This document shows positions 44,458 to 53,018 of a stretch of 64,000 nucleotides of DNA, piece by piece. Position numbers and translations under genes: made by a program. The stretch is from assembly GCA_016704325.1 (NCBI GenBank), contig JADJAG010000011.1, forward strand, positions 326,357-390,356, given 5' to 3'. Source of the stretch: Chitinophagaceae bacterium (GTDB lineage Bacteria; Bacteroidota; Bacteroidia; Chitinophagales; UBA10324). The stretch's first letter is position 1. Every line of letters starts with the position of its first letter. The notes under the pieces are model-generated. The model was not told where the DNA came from, searched no databases, and was given only the letters and a program-made list of their open reading frames with translations.

Positions 44458-46227
44458 CTAAATTTTCCAATGTGTCGTAATTAGTTCTTTTAGTTTTTTC
44501 TCACGTTTAATAAAAAAGTCCTTTAAATTATTTTGCTCAAATTCTTTTATGTCTGCAAATTCCAGTAAATAACCGTCCTTAATTAACTTAGGGATTCGCT
44601 TAGAAATTGTCAACGTGTCTAACTCGTTTGCCAAGTGTCTTGGAACCATTGTATAGCTACATAGTGCCAATATAAGTTTGTCCTTAAGTCCTTTTGGTAA
44701 ACCAAGTTTCTCGCTGTCGAAGTCTTCAACTTTTAAGAATTGATACAACACGTAAGAGTTTTTTCTACGTTGGAAATATATGTTTTCAAATTCAATGTTG
44801 GGGTTTTTGTTGCTGAACAAACGAGATAGAATATATTTTGAATTTGAATCAAAACGAGAATAATCTTCTTTAAGGTATCTTAATTTATACTCTGTGATTT
44901 CTGCATTTAATTTGGCAACAAGACTATTGATTTCAATGTTCCTAATTTCTTTAACCTTAATATAGATTGCATTCCTGATTGAACTGTGGGTAATTGGTTC
45001 AGCCAAAAGCATTCTGAAAACACCAAACGCATCAATGAATCTTATTACCGTTTCTATTTTTTTATTAATGGTTTCTTCATCATCTGTTTTTTGAATAGGT
45101 GAAAGAATTAATGGAAAATTTAGTGATGGAGAACCTTTATAAGAAATAAGTTTTAGACGATGTTCGGGAAGTTCATCGCTGTTTTCAAAGTTTTTCAATT
45201 TGATGTATAAGTCGCTGAAAAAATTGAAGTCGGATTTAACAAAGAAATAGAATGAATTCGGGTCTTTATTATCTAGGAGAAGTTTCGATTCGCTGGCTTC
45301 CTTATATTTTGTATTCTCTTGCGTCCAACTGCTAAATCTAGTTCCTATTTTTTCAAAGTCCTTGTTTTCAGAATCCTTTTCTGTTGTTCTGATTGTTACT
45401 GCATATTTTGCCCTTAACCATGCTTTAAAGAAATCTTGGTCGTCATCAATGCTGTTTAGAATACTAATTTTGTTCTTCCAAATGTGGTCAAGCTCTTTGA
45501 TTTTACTTTCTTCCTTAACATTTGAGAGTAGGAAACTTTTCAAAAGTTCGGTTTGAGTTAAATTCAAACCTCTATCATTCATTGTTTCAAATATTGTGTA
45601 AGCACTTTCACTTGTTTGGGTTAAGATTTCAATGAAAACAAGTTTCTCCGTTAGCCAATTTGAAAACAAAGGAAATACTGTTTCAGTAAATAAACTTTGT
45701 GGAAACAATTCGGAAATATCATTATAGCGTTCTAAAATTGTTTTACATGATTCGTTCTTTAAAATTGATTCATCAAAAGGTTCGCCTTTGTGAAGGAAAT
45801 TCAACATTTTATCCCTTTCAGGAATATTCATATTATAGGATTCAACTCCGTAATGTTCTGAAAATATATATCCTTGATATTTGTCTTTCGTTTTTAAGAT
45901 GTTTTTGTGTTTATGATTTAAGAAAATCATAAGCAGTATGAAAGAAGTTAACCTTTGTTGTCCGTCCACTATGCTATATTCGGAATCATCCATATATAGA
46001 ACAATTGGTCCCATATAATATTTGTCATATGTGGCAACATCTTTTTGGGTATGTGCTTCTGACCAGTTTGCATTGAAGCTACGTTCTAAATCTATCAACA
46101 GGTCTTCAATATGGTTACGTTTCCATTTGTATTCTCTTTGGAAATAACCAACCTTGTAATGTCTTTCGAAAAGCATATCTTTTAGTGATTTGCTTTTTGC
46201 ATCAATGTTATTTGCAGCGTTATTCAT
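44458..46227 (-). CDS. DUF262 (GmrS/ParB-like) protein, cassette gene 4 of 4
   Basis: 589 aa. DUF262 signatures: YKVGYFQREYKWKRNHIEDLLIDL (residues ~25-48), SIVDGQQRLTSFILLM (DGQQR at 88-92), SAYTIFETMNDRGLNLTQTELLKSFLL. DUF262 is the nucleotide-dependent half of GmrSD-type modification-dependent restriction enzymes. The usual partner DUF1524 HNH domain is not recognisable in the C-terminal ~250 residues, which instead end in a winged-helix-like stretch (LANELDTLTISKRIPKLIKDGYLLEF). It starts one base after the HEPN-like gene. Likely a sensor or effector in this operon; the exact reaction is unknown. Confidence 0.82.
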   Translation of the reverse strand: MNNAANNIDAKSKSLKDMLFERHYKVGYFQREYKWKRNHIEDLLIDLERSFNANWSEAHTQKDVATYDKYYMGPIVLYMDDSEYSIVDGQQRLTSFILLMIFLNHKHKNILKTKDKYQGYIFSEHYGVESYNMNIPERDKMLNFLHKGEPFDESILKNESCKTILERYNDISELFPQSLFTETVFPLFSNWLTEKLVFIEILTQTSESAYTIFETMNDRGLNLTQTELLKSFLLSNVKEESKIKELDHIWKNKISILNSIDDDQDFFKAWLRAKYAVTIRTTEKDSENKDFEKIGTRFSSWTQENTKYKEASESKLLLDNKDPNSFYFFVKSDFNFFSDLYIKLKNFENSDELPEHRLKLISYKGSPSLNFPLILSPIQKTDDEETINKKIETVIRFIDAFGVFRMLLAEPITHSSIRNAIYIKVKEIRNIEINSLVAKLNAEITEYKLRYLKEDYSRFDSNSKYILSRLFSNKNPNIEFENIYFQRRKNSYVLYQFLKVEDFDSEKLGLPKGLKDKLILALCSYTMVPRHLANELDTLTISKRIPKLIKDGYLLEFADIKEFEQNNLKDFFIKREKKLKELITTHWKI

Positions 46228-46228
46228 C

Positions 46229-47017
46229 TTATCTCAATTCGTTAATGATTAATTGTAAAAGGTAAAAGGCATTTTCATAAACCTTTTTGTTTGTTTCGGT
46301 TGGTGCAACTTCCCCATGAAAAAGCATACAACGCAAGGCATACAATACTTTTATGCAACCTTTTGAAACTGTTTCTGTATCCTGAATTATTTTGCAACTG
46401 TTTTTAGCTTTTAATGTCAAGTATTCCTTTTTCAATGAAGAATCGCTAATAATACTTATTGGCTTTTTTGGGTCGATTACTTCAAACAGATTTAGAATTT
46501 TAGTTTGTATTTTTTTATCAAGTCTTATATAGTCAGTGTCCTTTTGTAGTTCTTCTAAGTCAAAGGTTGGCTTTTTAAAATCTAATAAAACTTTTCCACC
46601 CTTTGCTTCAATATATGCTTGAAAGTATGAAGATGTCTTTTCCGTTTTATATACATTGCCTTTTTCATCAGTATCTGGTTTATACTTTACCGGATTTTCG
46701 GTTAGTGAAAGATTACGAAATGAAAGTCTGCTGCCATTATGGGTTAAATGAATTTTATCTAATTGAAAATGCAATTCTGCAAAATAGCTTTGAAATTTTA
46801 AAGCATCATGTTCTATGGAATTATCTAAAAAGTTCTTAATTATTTTTCGCGGTTTACTATCTAAATGGTCTTGTAATTCCTTAATAATATCTGTGTCTTT
46901 CTTTTTTAATAGAGGATATTCATTAACATACCATGCGTTAAATGGAATCCATGCTTTTAAGAAAAACATATAATAATCAGGTTCAGCCTGTTCAAACCAA
47001 AGTTTTATATTGTTCAT
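46229..47017 (-). CDS. HEPN-like protein, cassette gene 3 of 4
   Basis: 262 aa, no family recognised with certainty. The C-terminal helix pair CIKVLYALRCMLFHGEVAPTETNKKVYENAFYLLQLIINEL contains R229-x4-H234, the catalytic pattern of HEPN RNases. The N-terminal part (WFEQAEPDYYMFFLKAWIPFNAWYVNEYP) resembles the start of Mae/MAE_28990-type HEPN proteins. It overlaps the hsdS-like stop by four bases and ends one base before the DUF262 start. Probably an RNase effector or a scaffold; this rests on the motif and context. Confidence 0.6.
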   Translation of the reverse strand: MNNIKLWFEQAEPDYYMFFLKAWIPFNAWYVNEYPLLKKKDTDIIKELQDHLDSKPRKIIKNFLDNSIEHDALKFQSYFAELHFQLDKIHLTHNGSRLSFRNLSLTENPVKYKPDTDEKGNVYKTEKTSSYFQAYIEAKGGKVLLDFKKPTFDLEELQKDTDYIRLDKKIQTKILNLFEVIDPKKPISIISDSSLKKEYLTLKAKNSCKIIQDTETVSKGCIKVLYALRCMLFHGEVAPTETNKKVYENAFYLLQLIINELR

Positions 47018-48444
47018 TCTTTACCGATTAATATTTCTTCAATTTCTTCACTCGCTTTTTTCAAAAGTTCGTTTGTCTTGTCTTTGAGTTGTTGAGCTTG
47101 TTGTCTGAGACTTGTAATGTGTTCCGCTAATTCTTTTTGCTTGTCAAGTAGTGGAACAGGAATTGGTAAATGTGAAATATCTTCTGGTGCTAAATGTCCA
47201 TTTGTCGTCCCTGTAATGTTTCTTTTAATTTCTGTCTGCATTAAACTGCATCTTAGAAAATGATAAACAAAAGCGTTGTCCGATAAAGAGTTTGTTTGAA
47301 ACTTTACAATGTCACCACCTAAAAAGTAATCTCCTTCATAACTCCAAAATGCAATTTTTCCTATCGTTGCTCCTGTTATTACGACTAAAACATCTCCAAT
47401 CTGTAATTTTTGTTGTTTACTGAAAATATTTTTGGCTTTTAGCAAGTCATCAAGTGCAATTGTTCCATCTGCATTAATTGAATTAATCTGAACAACAGAA
47501 CACTCACCGTCCTTTTCATCTTGTTTTGGTAAACTTCCTTTTATCAAATTTCCTAATATTATTTCACGAAGTTGTTTAACAGGATAATTGCCGTTAGAAA
47601 TTGCTGTAAGATTGTTTATGAATTTGTCTTGATGAAAAAATGGGTCAATTCTTTTGTTTACAATGTCGGATAAAGTCCTAACAAACATTCTATTCTTCAA
47701 AGCATTTTCAGACGGCTCAGGTAATTTTATTCCCAACTCGTTCAGCAAATAATCATCAATACTTGAAAGTAGTTTTACGGCTTCTGCTTCGTTCTTTTGC
47801 TTTTGAGCAATTACTTTAGCTGTAATTTGCAAAATGCGTTTGTCTTCAATTATTGGAATTGAAAGCAATGCAGGATAGTCTAAAGCTGGACGTGTTCCGC
47901 CTGTGCTTCTTCGGCTTGCCAATTTTTCTCCAATGTCAGAATTGAGAAACGCTGCAAGTGTTTCGCTAATTTCTTTGCTTCCTGTATTAATTACGCAAAC
48001 GTGCTGATTGATATTTCCTTCAAATCCTTCGGGGGCTACTGATGCAACAGCCATTCGTCCAACTCCTGTAATTTTCACTAACAAATCACCTGCTGAAACT
48101 TGGCTTCTTTTCAGCATTCCGTTGTGAGTTTCTTCGTTAATGTATTTGCAATCGTCAAACTCTAAAACTCCTGTTTGCGATAGGTTTTGCACTCTTAAAA
48201 ACGGTATTCCGTTTTCTTTCTCGGCATAATATTTTTCGCTTTCTGTTGTCTTTGGAGTTGCACCACTTGCCAAACCTTGCACAAAATCTCTTAGTTTCTT
48301 CGGTTTTTTGGCTAAGACTTTCTTTTCAAGTTCCAATAATTTGGGAACATAAAAGAAAGGGTCAAAGCGTTTTTCCAATTCGCTTTTTTGCAAAATGAAA
48401 ACTCGGCTTTTGTTGAGTGCTGGTGAAATGGTATAACTACTCAT
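47014..48444 (-). CDS. hsdS: Type I-like specificity subunit (HsdS) with two target-recognition domains
   Basis: 476 aa. Two TRD-plus-helix halves are seen: LRDFVQGLASGATPKTTESEKYYAEKENGIPFLRVQNLS...LLVKITGVGRMAVAS...NQHVCVI and VKQLREIILGNLIKGSLPKQDEKDGECSVVQINSI...VLVVITGATIGKIAFWS. They are separated by ALLSIPIIEDKRILQITAKVIAQKQKNEAEAVKLLSSIDDYLL and closed by LPIPVPLLDKQKELAEHITSLRQQAQQLKDKTNELL, the paired coiled coils of HsdS. It directs the methylase to a bipartite site. Its ATG overlaps the methylase stop (TAATG). Confidence 0.9.
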   Translation of the reverse strand: MSSYTISPALNKSRVFILQKSELEKRFDPFFYVPKLLELEKKVLAKKPKKLRDFVQGLASGATPKTTESEKYYAEKENGIPFLRVQNLSQTGVLEFDDCKYINEETHNGMLKRSQVSAGDLLVKITGVGRMAVASVAPEGFEGNINQHVCVINTGSKEISETLAAFLNSDIGEKLASRRSTGGTRPALDYPALLSIPIIEDKRILQITAKVIAQKQKNEAEAVKLLSSIDDYLLNELGIKLPEPSENALKNRMFVRTLSDIVNKRIDPFFHQDKFINNLTAISNGNYPVKQLREIILGNLIKGSLPKQDEKDGECSVVQINSINADGTIALDDLLKAKNIFSKQQKLQIGDVLVVITGATIGKIAFWSYEGDYFLGGDIVKFQTNSLSDNAFVYHFLRCSLMQTEIKRNITGTTNGHLAPEDISHLPIPVPLLDKQKELAEHITSLRQQAQQLKDKTNELLKKASEEIEEILIGKE

Positions 48445-50603
48445 TACGTCTCTGTCTTAAGGATGTGAGCAATAAACTTTGAAAGTTCTTTACCTAATTC
48501 AATCAGTTCATTGTTGTTGGTGCTTCTGCCTGTTGCATCATAGCCAATATCTTCGGCTATTGCCATAAAAATAGGGTAGTCGTCTAGAGCGGTTTGTTTG
48601 GCTAGGAAGTATTTTTCGGTCAATTCTTCTTTCAGCAAATTCACTTTGTCGGTAAATGCAGATTGAACAGCCGATTTATCGGCTTTTATTATTTCTGTTA
48701 TTTCCTTTTTGTTGGCTTTCGGGTTCTTGGCTTTTGCGTCAGCTTCTAATTTCTTAATCGCTTCTGCTTTTTCCTTTTCCATTTTTTCAACGGTTGCCAA
48801 ATAGTTATTGTCCGTTTTTACCTGCTCTTTCAGTTTTGCTTTTTGGTTACTGATTTTTTCGGTTTGCTTGTCTTTGTGCTTACGTAAAAACAAAATAGAA
48901 CTTTTTACTCCTGCTCCTGTGGCACTAAAAGCGGTTTGAGGCATTGATACAACGGCAACAATGCGATACATTTCTTCAATGTTGTCTCTTACATACTGCA
49001 AACTGCTATTGGTGAGAATACCATCAGGAATTACAACTGCCAAATAGCCGTGTTCAATTAAAAACTTGTGACACTGTTCCAAAAATAAAACTTCGGTGCT
49101 TTGGCTGTCACGCAAAGCGGCTTTGCCACTTGCAGAAGTATTCAGCCAATCCACTTCTTTAACAGCTAAATTGTATTGGTGCATATAAGCCTTTTCAGTT
49201 TGCTTAATGCTGCTTCCGAAAGGCGGATTAGTTATGATAAAGTCAAACGAATTGTATTTAAACTCTTTGTTTCCCGATTTGATTTGCATTTCCTTATCAC
49301 TCAAAAGTCCGTCCGATGCAATTACATTGGTGTGTCCGTCATCGTGAATAATCATATTCATTTTGGCGGTTCTTGCTATTTGGTCGTTTATCTCAATACC
49401 AAAAAGATTTTTCTCTGCGAAGTCGTGCCAATATTTGTAATGGTCTTTCTCATCTTTGATTGGGTCGTAAAATTCATTGGCTTGCTCTCTCACTTTGTCC
49501 AATGCGTAAAGCAAAAAACCACCACTTCCGCAACTGGTGTCAAGAACTCTTGATTTATGCGTAATTGGTAAACTGTCAACTATGAATTTTACAATCGGTC
49601 TTGGTGTAAAATATTGCCCAAAATCGCCCCTGAAATAACTGCCCATAAAAGTCTCAAAGGCTTTGCCTTTGCTGTCAAGGTCAGTTTTATTTAGGTTTAT
49701 ACGCTGAAAGTATTTTACAATCGTCAGCGTTTCTTGTGCTGTAAGTGTAATGCCGTCTTTAAAAACTTCTGGTGCTTCTTTTTCGCCAACTGCATAAATT
49801 TTCTTAATGCGTTTTAGTAAATCTTCTGGGTCTTCATCACGAAAAATTTGAAAGTCGTAAGGGTCGCCATTTTTTCTTGGGTGTTTCTCGTCCCAAATTT
49901 TGCAGAAAATGAGTTTATCCAATTCGTCAAACGCAACGCTTGGGTTTCTTTGTCCACCGCCCCAAAGTGCTTGATGCGATTGAATGAAAATCTTAGTTAG
50001 TTCGCTTTCACTTACTGGTTGGAGTTCAAAAAACTTTTGTTTTACATTCGGGTCAGGTTCAGAAAGAATGTTTTTGGGCTCAAACTCTGTGTCAGTTTGC
50101 GAAATACCACCTTTTACATATTTGTAAGGTGCAAGTTTGGTGATACCAAATTGCGGAATGTCGGGAATTTCAATTCTGCTTTTCGGTTTCTTGTCGGGAA
50201 CTTCGTAATACTGATTTTTAATTCGTGAAGTTGTCCAAACGTATTTTGCACCTTCAGCAACAGCGTAGCTGTATGCTTGGTCAACTGCTATGTTAAATTG
50301 CTGGTCAGTTAAATCTTCTTTCTTGCACTCAACTAAAATGTAGGTTTCTTCACATTCATCATCATTACAAACAACAATGTCGGCTTCCTTTGTTTCAGAA
50401 CCCATTTGCACATTTAAGAACTGTTTAATTCTGTTTTCAGGATAGCCATAAATTAGAACCAAAGTCAAGAAAGTTTCGGCTTGCACTTTCTCTTCGGGAT
50501 TGTTGTAATTCCGCTTTTTGTTTTGATGTATGTATGTTATAAAGTTACGGTCTTCGTCAAACCGAATAAGTCCTTTTTCTATTCCCGAGTCTATTAAATT
50601 CAT
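48444..50603 (-). CDS. hsdM: Nuclease-methylase: HsdR-N-like PD-(D/E)xK domain fused to N6-adenine methyltransferase
   Basis: 719 aa. Residues ~35-150 match the HsdR N-terminal nuclease: EADIVV (D75) and YILVECKK (E92-x-K94). The N6-MTase follows: RGDFGQYFTPRPIVKFIVD, SAM-binding LDTSCGSGGFLLYALDKV (~353-370), LFGIEINDQIARTAKMNMIIHDDG, catalytic ITNPPFGSSI (~457-466) and LVVIPDGILTNSS-like VVIPDGIL. A Lys-rich coiled coil lies near the C terminus. There is no helicase/translocase domain or separate hsdR. Nuclease plus methylase in one chain with a separate S subunit resembles BcgI-type systems. Start ATG, 258 bp beyond the core of the upstream attC. Confidence 0.88.
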   Translation of the reverse strand: MNLIDSGIEKGLIRFDEDRNFITYIHQNKKRNYNNPEEKVQAETFLTLVLIYGYPENRIKQFLNVQMGSETKEADIVVCNDDECEETYILVECKKEDLTDQQFNIAVDQAYSYAVAEGAKYVWTTSRIKNQYYEVPDKKPKSRIEIPDIPQFGITKLAPYKYVKGGISQTDTEFEPKNILSEPDPNVKQKFFELQPVSESELTKIFIQSHQALWGGGQRNPSVAFDELDKLIFCKIWDEKHPRKNGDPYDFQIFRDEDPEDLLKRIKKIYAVGEKEAPEVFKDGITLTAQETLTIVKYFQRINLNKTDLDSKGKAFETFMGSYFRGDFGQYFTPRPIVKFIVDSLPITHKSRVLDTSCGSGGFLLYALDKVREQANEFYDPIKDEKDHYKYWHDFAEKNLFGIEINDQIARTAKMNMIIHDDGHTNVIASDGLLSDKEMQIKSGNKEFKYNSFDFIITNPPFGSSIKQTEKAYMHQYNLAVKEVDWLNTSASGKAALRDSQSTEVLFLEQCHKFLIEHGYLAVVIPDGILTNSSLQYVRDNIEEMYRIVAVVSMPQTAFSATGAGVKSSILFLRKHKDKQTEKISNQKAKLKEQVKTDNNYLATVEKMEKEKAEAIKKLEADAKAKNPKANKKEITEIIKADKSAVQSAFTDKVNLLKEELTEKYFLAKQTALDDYPIFMAIAEDIGYDATGRSTNNNELIELGKELSKFIAHILKTET

Positions 50604-50860
50604 TCTTCTTTTCTCTTATTTTATTAGGTCGCTAAGTTAAGTTTTTAAAACCCGTTATTGTCAAAAATGCCCTTCAAACTGTCCCTTGTCCTGTTGTAAG
50701 GTGGTTGGTGGGCTTGGGTGCGGTTGGGCAAAATAAGATGTGCTGCAATTTGTGTTGGTTTGTGCGGTTGGTTGCAGCTCTTTTTATTTTGCGAAGCGTT
50801 GGCATTTTGTCTGTCGTTTTACTGTTTGTTTTCTGTTGTCGTGTCGTTTTTTAGGGTTGC
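50604..50860. other. Leader of the four-gene cassette
   Basis: 257-bp non-coding strip between the attC core and hsdM. It is markedly strand-skewed, very poor in G on the minus strand, with AACCGCAC, CAACCAACCGCAC, GCCCACCAACCACC and AACGACAGACAAAATGCCAACGC words. Similar words (AACGACAGACAGAACGCCAGCAC, AACCGCACAAAGCC) occur at the other end of the cassette (44322-44457). It may carry the operon promoter; no TAnnTTTG box is clear. Confidence 0.4.
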
Positions 50861-50992
50861 ACCTAACGTCTTGCGGGTTTAAGAAGTTTGCGATTTCGGA
50901 GCACAAAACTGTCTGCCACCACTGTACTTGATACGAAGCACAAAGCTTCATTTAACCACTGAACCGCCAATTTCTTGTAGGTGCTGTTAGGC
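50861..50992 (-). other. attC recombination site (132 bp)
   Basis: Minus strand: GCCTAAC (50992-50986, perfect RYYYAAC), arm with AAGAAATTGGCGG, central TTAAATGAAGC...CAGACAGTTTTGTGCTCCG, arm CGCAAACTTCTTAAACCCGC, core GTTAGGT (50867-50861, perfect GTTRRRY). Located 12 bp after the stop of the HNH gene, ending the Septu-like cassette. Confidence 0.92.
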
Positions 50993-51004
50993 ACAGTAGT
51001 TTCG

Positions 51005-51646
51005 TTACAATATTCCTTTTTGACTAATCAGGCTTTTTACCATTCCTGAAAATTCAGCGTCAACGAGTGTCATTTGTTCAAGTTGGAGTTTATGAATTTG
51101 TTTAAGTGTCGGATTTTGTTCCGCAATAAATCTTTCAATTAATGTATTCGTGTCCTCAATTTTTTCAATTTTCCTGAGAATTAGTTGAACGCGAGTTGGC
51201 TTATTTAGCTCAAGTATTTTAACCGTAATTTCGGCTCGAACATGTCCATTTCTCCAATTTACGATTGGCCCAAAATGTTCAATTAAATCTTCTAGGTCAT
51301 TGTCTGAATATGGATTTAAAAATTCTTCACCTTGTTCGTAATATGCGTTTTTTCTTCTATTGCATTCAGTACAAGCAATTGTCAGATTTTCCCATTCAAA
51401 ATGCATGTCTTCGTTTTTGCTTGAAGGGATTATATGCTCAACATCACCAGGAGTATTGTGTCCAATTTTGCTTTCACAGTAAATACATTTAAACCCTGTC
51501 TCATCTTTCAATTGCCCTTTAATATCAGAATGCCTGTAACGATATTTTTTTGTTCCGTTTGTTTTGTCAGCTTTATATTCGGTTAACCAATTAGCCTTAT
51601 TAGTAGATAAGACATTTGGCTCAGCCAATTTTGAAATATGTCTCAT
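51005..51646 (-). CDS. ptuB: HNH endonuclease, Septu PtuB-like
   Basis: 213 aa. HNH core: FKCIYCESKIG (C54/C57), GDVEHIIPSSKN (E70-H71), WENLTIACTECNRRKN (N87, C92/C95). The N terminus MRHISKLAEPNVL matches the TIGR02646-type HNH proteins found as PtuB. It starts four bases after the ATPase stop. An AAA ATPase plus this HNH type is the Septu anti-phage arrangement, also seen as an effector of some retrons; no reverse transcriptase or msr/msd is present here. The predicted role is cleavage of nucleic acid on infection. Confidence 0.85.
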   Translation of the reverse strand: MRHISKLAEPNVLSTNKANWLTEYKADKTNGTKKYRYRHSDIKGQLKDETGFKCIYCESKIGHNTPGDVEHIIPSSKNEDMHFEWENLTIACTECNRRKNAYYEQGEEFLNPYSDNDLEDLIEHFGPIVNWRNGHVRAEITVKILELNKPTRVQLILRKIEKIEDTNTLIERFIAEQNPTLKQIHKLQLEQMTLVDAEFSGMVKSLISQKGIL

Positions 51647-51649
51647 CTC

Positions 51650-52863
51650 TTATAGTTTAAAGTCCTTCAAAGTATCGTTCAGTCCCTGTTCTTTTAGTGC
51701 ATTGAATGCAGCTTTTGCATTTTCTTCGTTTTCCCCATTTTCTGAATATTGTTGTATGATAGCTCTTACTTTATCTTCAACCCATTTAGGCATAGAATTC
51801 GGGACATCAAGAATTTCTCTTAAAATTTTATTGGCACTGCCCATTAAATCAGCTTCAGTTAATTCGACTGAAGTGATTTGCGAATTCTCATTGTGAGTGA
51901 GAGCATATACTTTTGCATCTGGTAAACTTGAGAGAATGAAAGGACTATGTGTAGCAATAATGAATTTGAATGTTGGAAATGCTGCTTTAAGACTGGGTAA
52001 AAACTCCCTTTGCATACTTGGATGTAAATGATTCTCTGGCTCGTCAATTAAAATGGTACAATTCTCTTTATTAGCGCCATACATATGTATTTGCCAACCC
52101 ATGCTAAATAATGCAGCAATACCGCCTGACATACTATCTAAATTGAAAGCACCAGACTTAGTAACTAAGACAATATCGGGCATCCTAATTTCTAATTTTT
52201 CAAATCCAATTTCAGGAGGCAGGAGTTCCTTTAATACCGACTGGAAGCTCTCAAATAGTTTGATGTATTCAGGATTTGGCATGACCGCATCATTTCCGTA
52301 GCCGAAAACAGCAAGTGAAATAAGGGATTGTTTTAAAACAATTCCCGGATTTCTCGAATTTCCTGAACCATATGTTTGCAACAATAGTTGTTGAAATTCC
52401 TCAAACTGTTGCTGATTTGATTTAGGATTTGTCGGGATGTTTTCAATGTTATGATAACTTGCAATTGGTCTATGTGAAGGAATATTCAATCCGTGAACGG
52501 ATTGTTGATTTGAGTATTGTAATTGATACTGTGGATTTGTATGGTTGTCAGGTACAAATAGTTCACTTGTCACATCGTTGCTATAAATGAGTTCTCCAAC
52601 TTTTTTTGCGCCTGCTGGAATTTCAAAATCTTTTTCAATTGTTTCCCAAACATCAGTCCAAAATTTTCTTTCTTTTTTTTACTCAAATATGGAGTTGAAA
52701 TCAGATGAATATTCCAGCCGAAGTGTCTACCCAAAATATTGAGTATTGTTGACTTACCACAACCATTTTTGCCTGTCAGTACACTGAGGTTCGAACTAAA
52801 GTCAATGTCGACATTTTCAAATTGTCTCCACCTTCTTAGTTTAAGTCTTTTAAATGTTTCCAT
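51650..52863 (-). CDS. ptuA: AAA ATPase, Septu PtuA-like, split by a -1 frameshift at a slippery A-run
   Basis: The 0 frame (from ATG 52863) gives 97 aa: METFKRLKLRRWRQFENVDIDFSSNLSVLTGKNGCGKSTILN (Walker A, residues 31-39) up to YLSKKKKENFG..., then stops at 52570. The rest of the ATPase is in the -1 frame: FWTDVWETIEKDFEIPAGAKKVGEL...TILIDEPENHLHPSMQREFLP (Walker B) and FIIATHSPFIL to the stop at 51650. The joint falls on A AAA AAG, codon-phased as a classic -1 slippery heptamer; slipping there restores a ~404-aa protein exactly. It is either programmed frameshifting or one extra or missing A. The start is 20 bp after the attC core. Confidence 0.85.
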
Positions 52864-52882
52864 GTCTATATTTTAATATTGT

Positions 52883-53014
52883 GCCTAACGTTTTGCGGGT
52901 TTAAGAAGTTGGCGATTTCGGAGCACAAAACTGTCAGCCACCACAAATGTTTGATTGGAAAACTGAGCTTCATTTAACCACTGAACCGCCAATTTCTTAA
53001 ACCCGCTGTTAGCA
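52883..53014 (-). other. attC recombination site (132 bp)
   Basis: Minus strand: TGCTAAC (53014-53008), arm AGCGGGTTTAAGAAATTGGCG, central AAATGAAGCTCAGTTTTCC...CTGACAGTTTTGTGCTCCG, arm CGCCAACTTCTTAAACCCGC, core GTTAGGC (52889-52883, perfect GTTRRRY). The arms pair over 20 bp with one mismatch. It begins four bases after the stop of the PLD gene. This is the best-preserved site in the array. Confidence 0.93.
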
Positions 53015-53018
53015 CTAG

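Noticed and set aside
44458..50603. Classical type I restriction-modification system
   Set aside because: No HsdR helicase/translocase gene anywhere in the cassette; the nuclease motif is inside the methylase chain.
51005..52863. Retron with a PtuAB effector
   Set aside because: No reverse transcriptase and no msr/msd-like structure beside the pair; it is bounded by attC sites on both sides.
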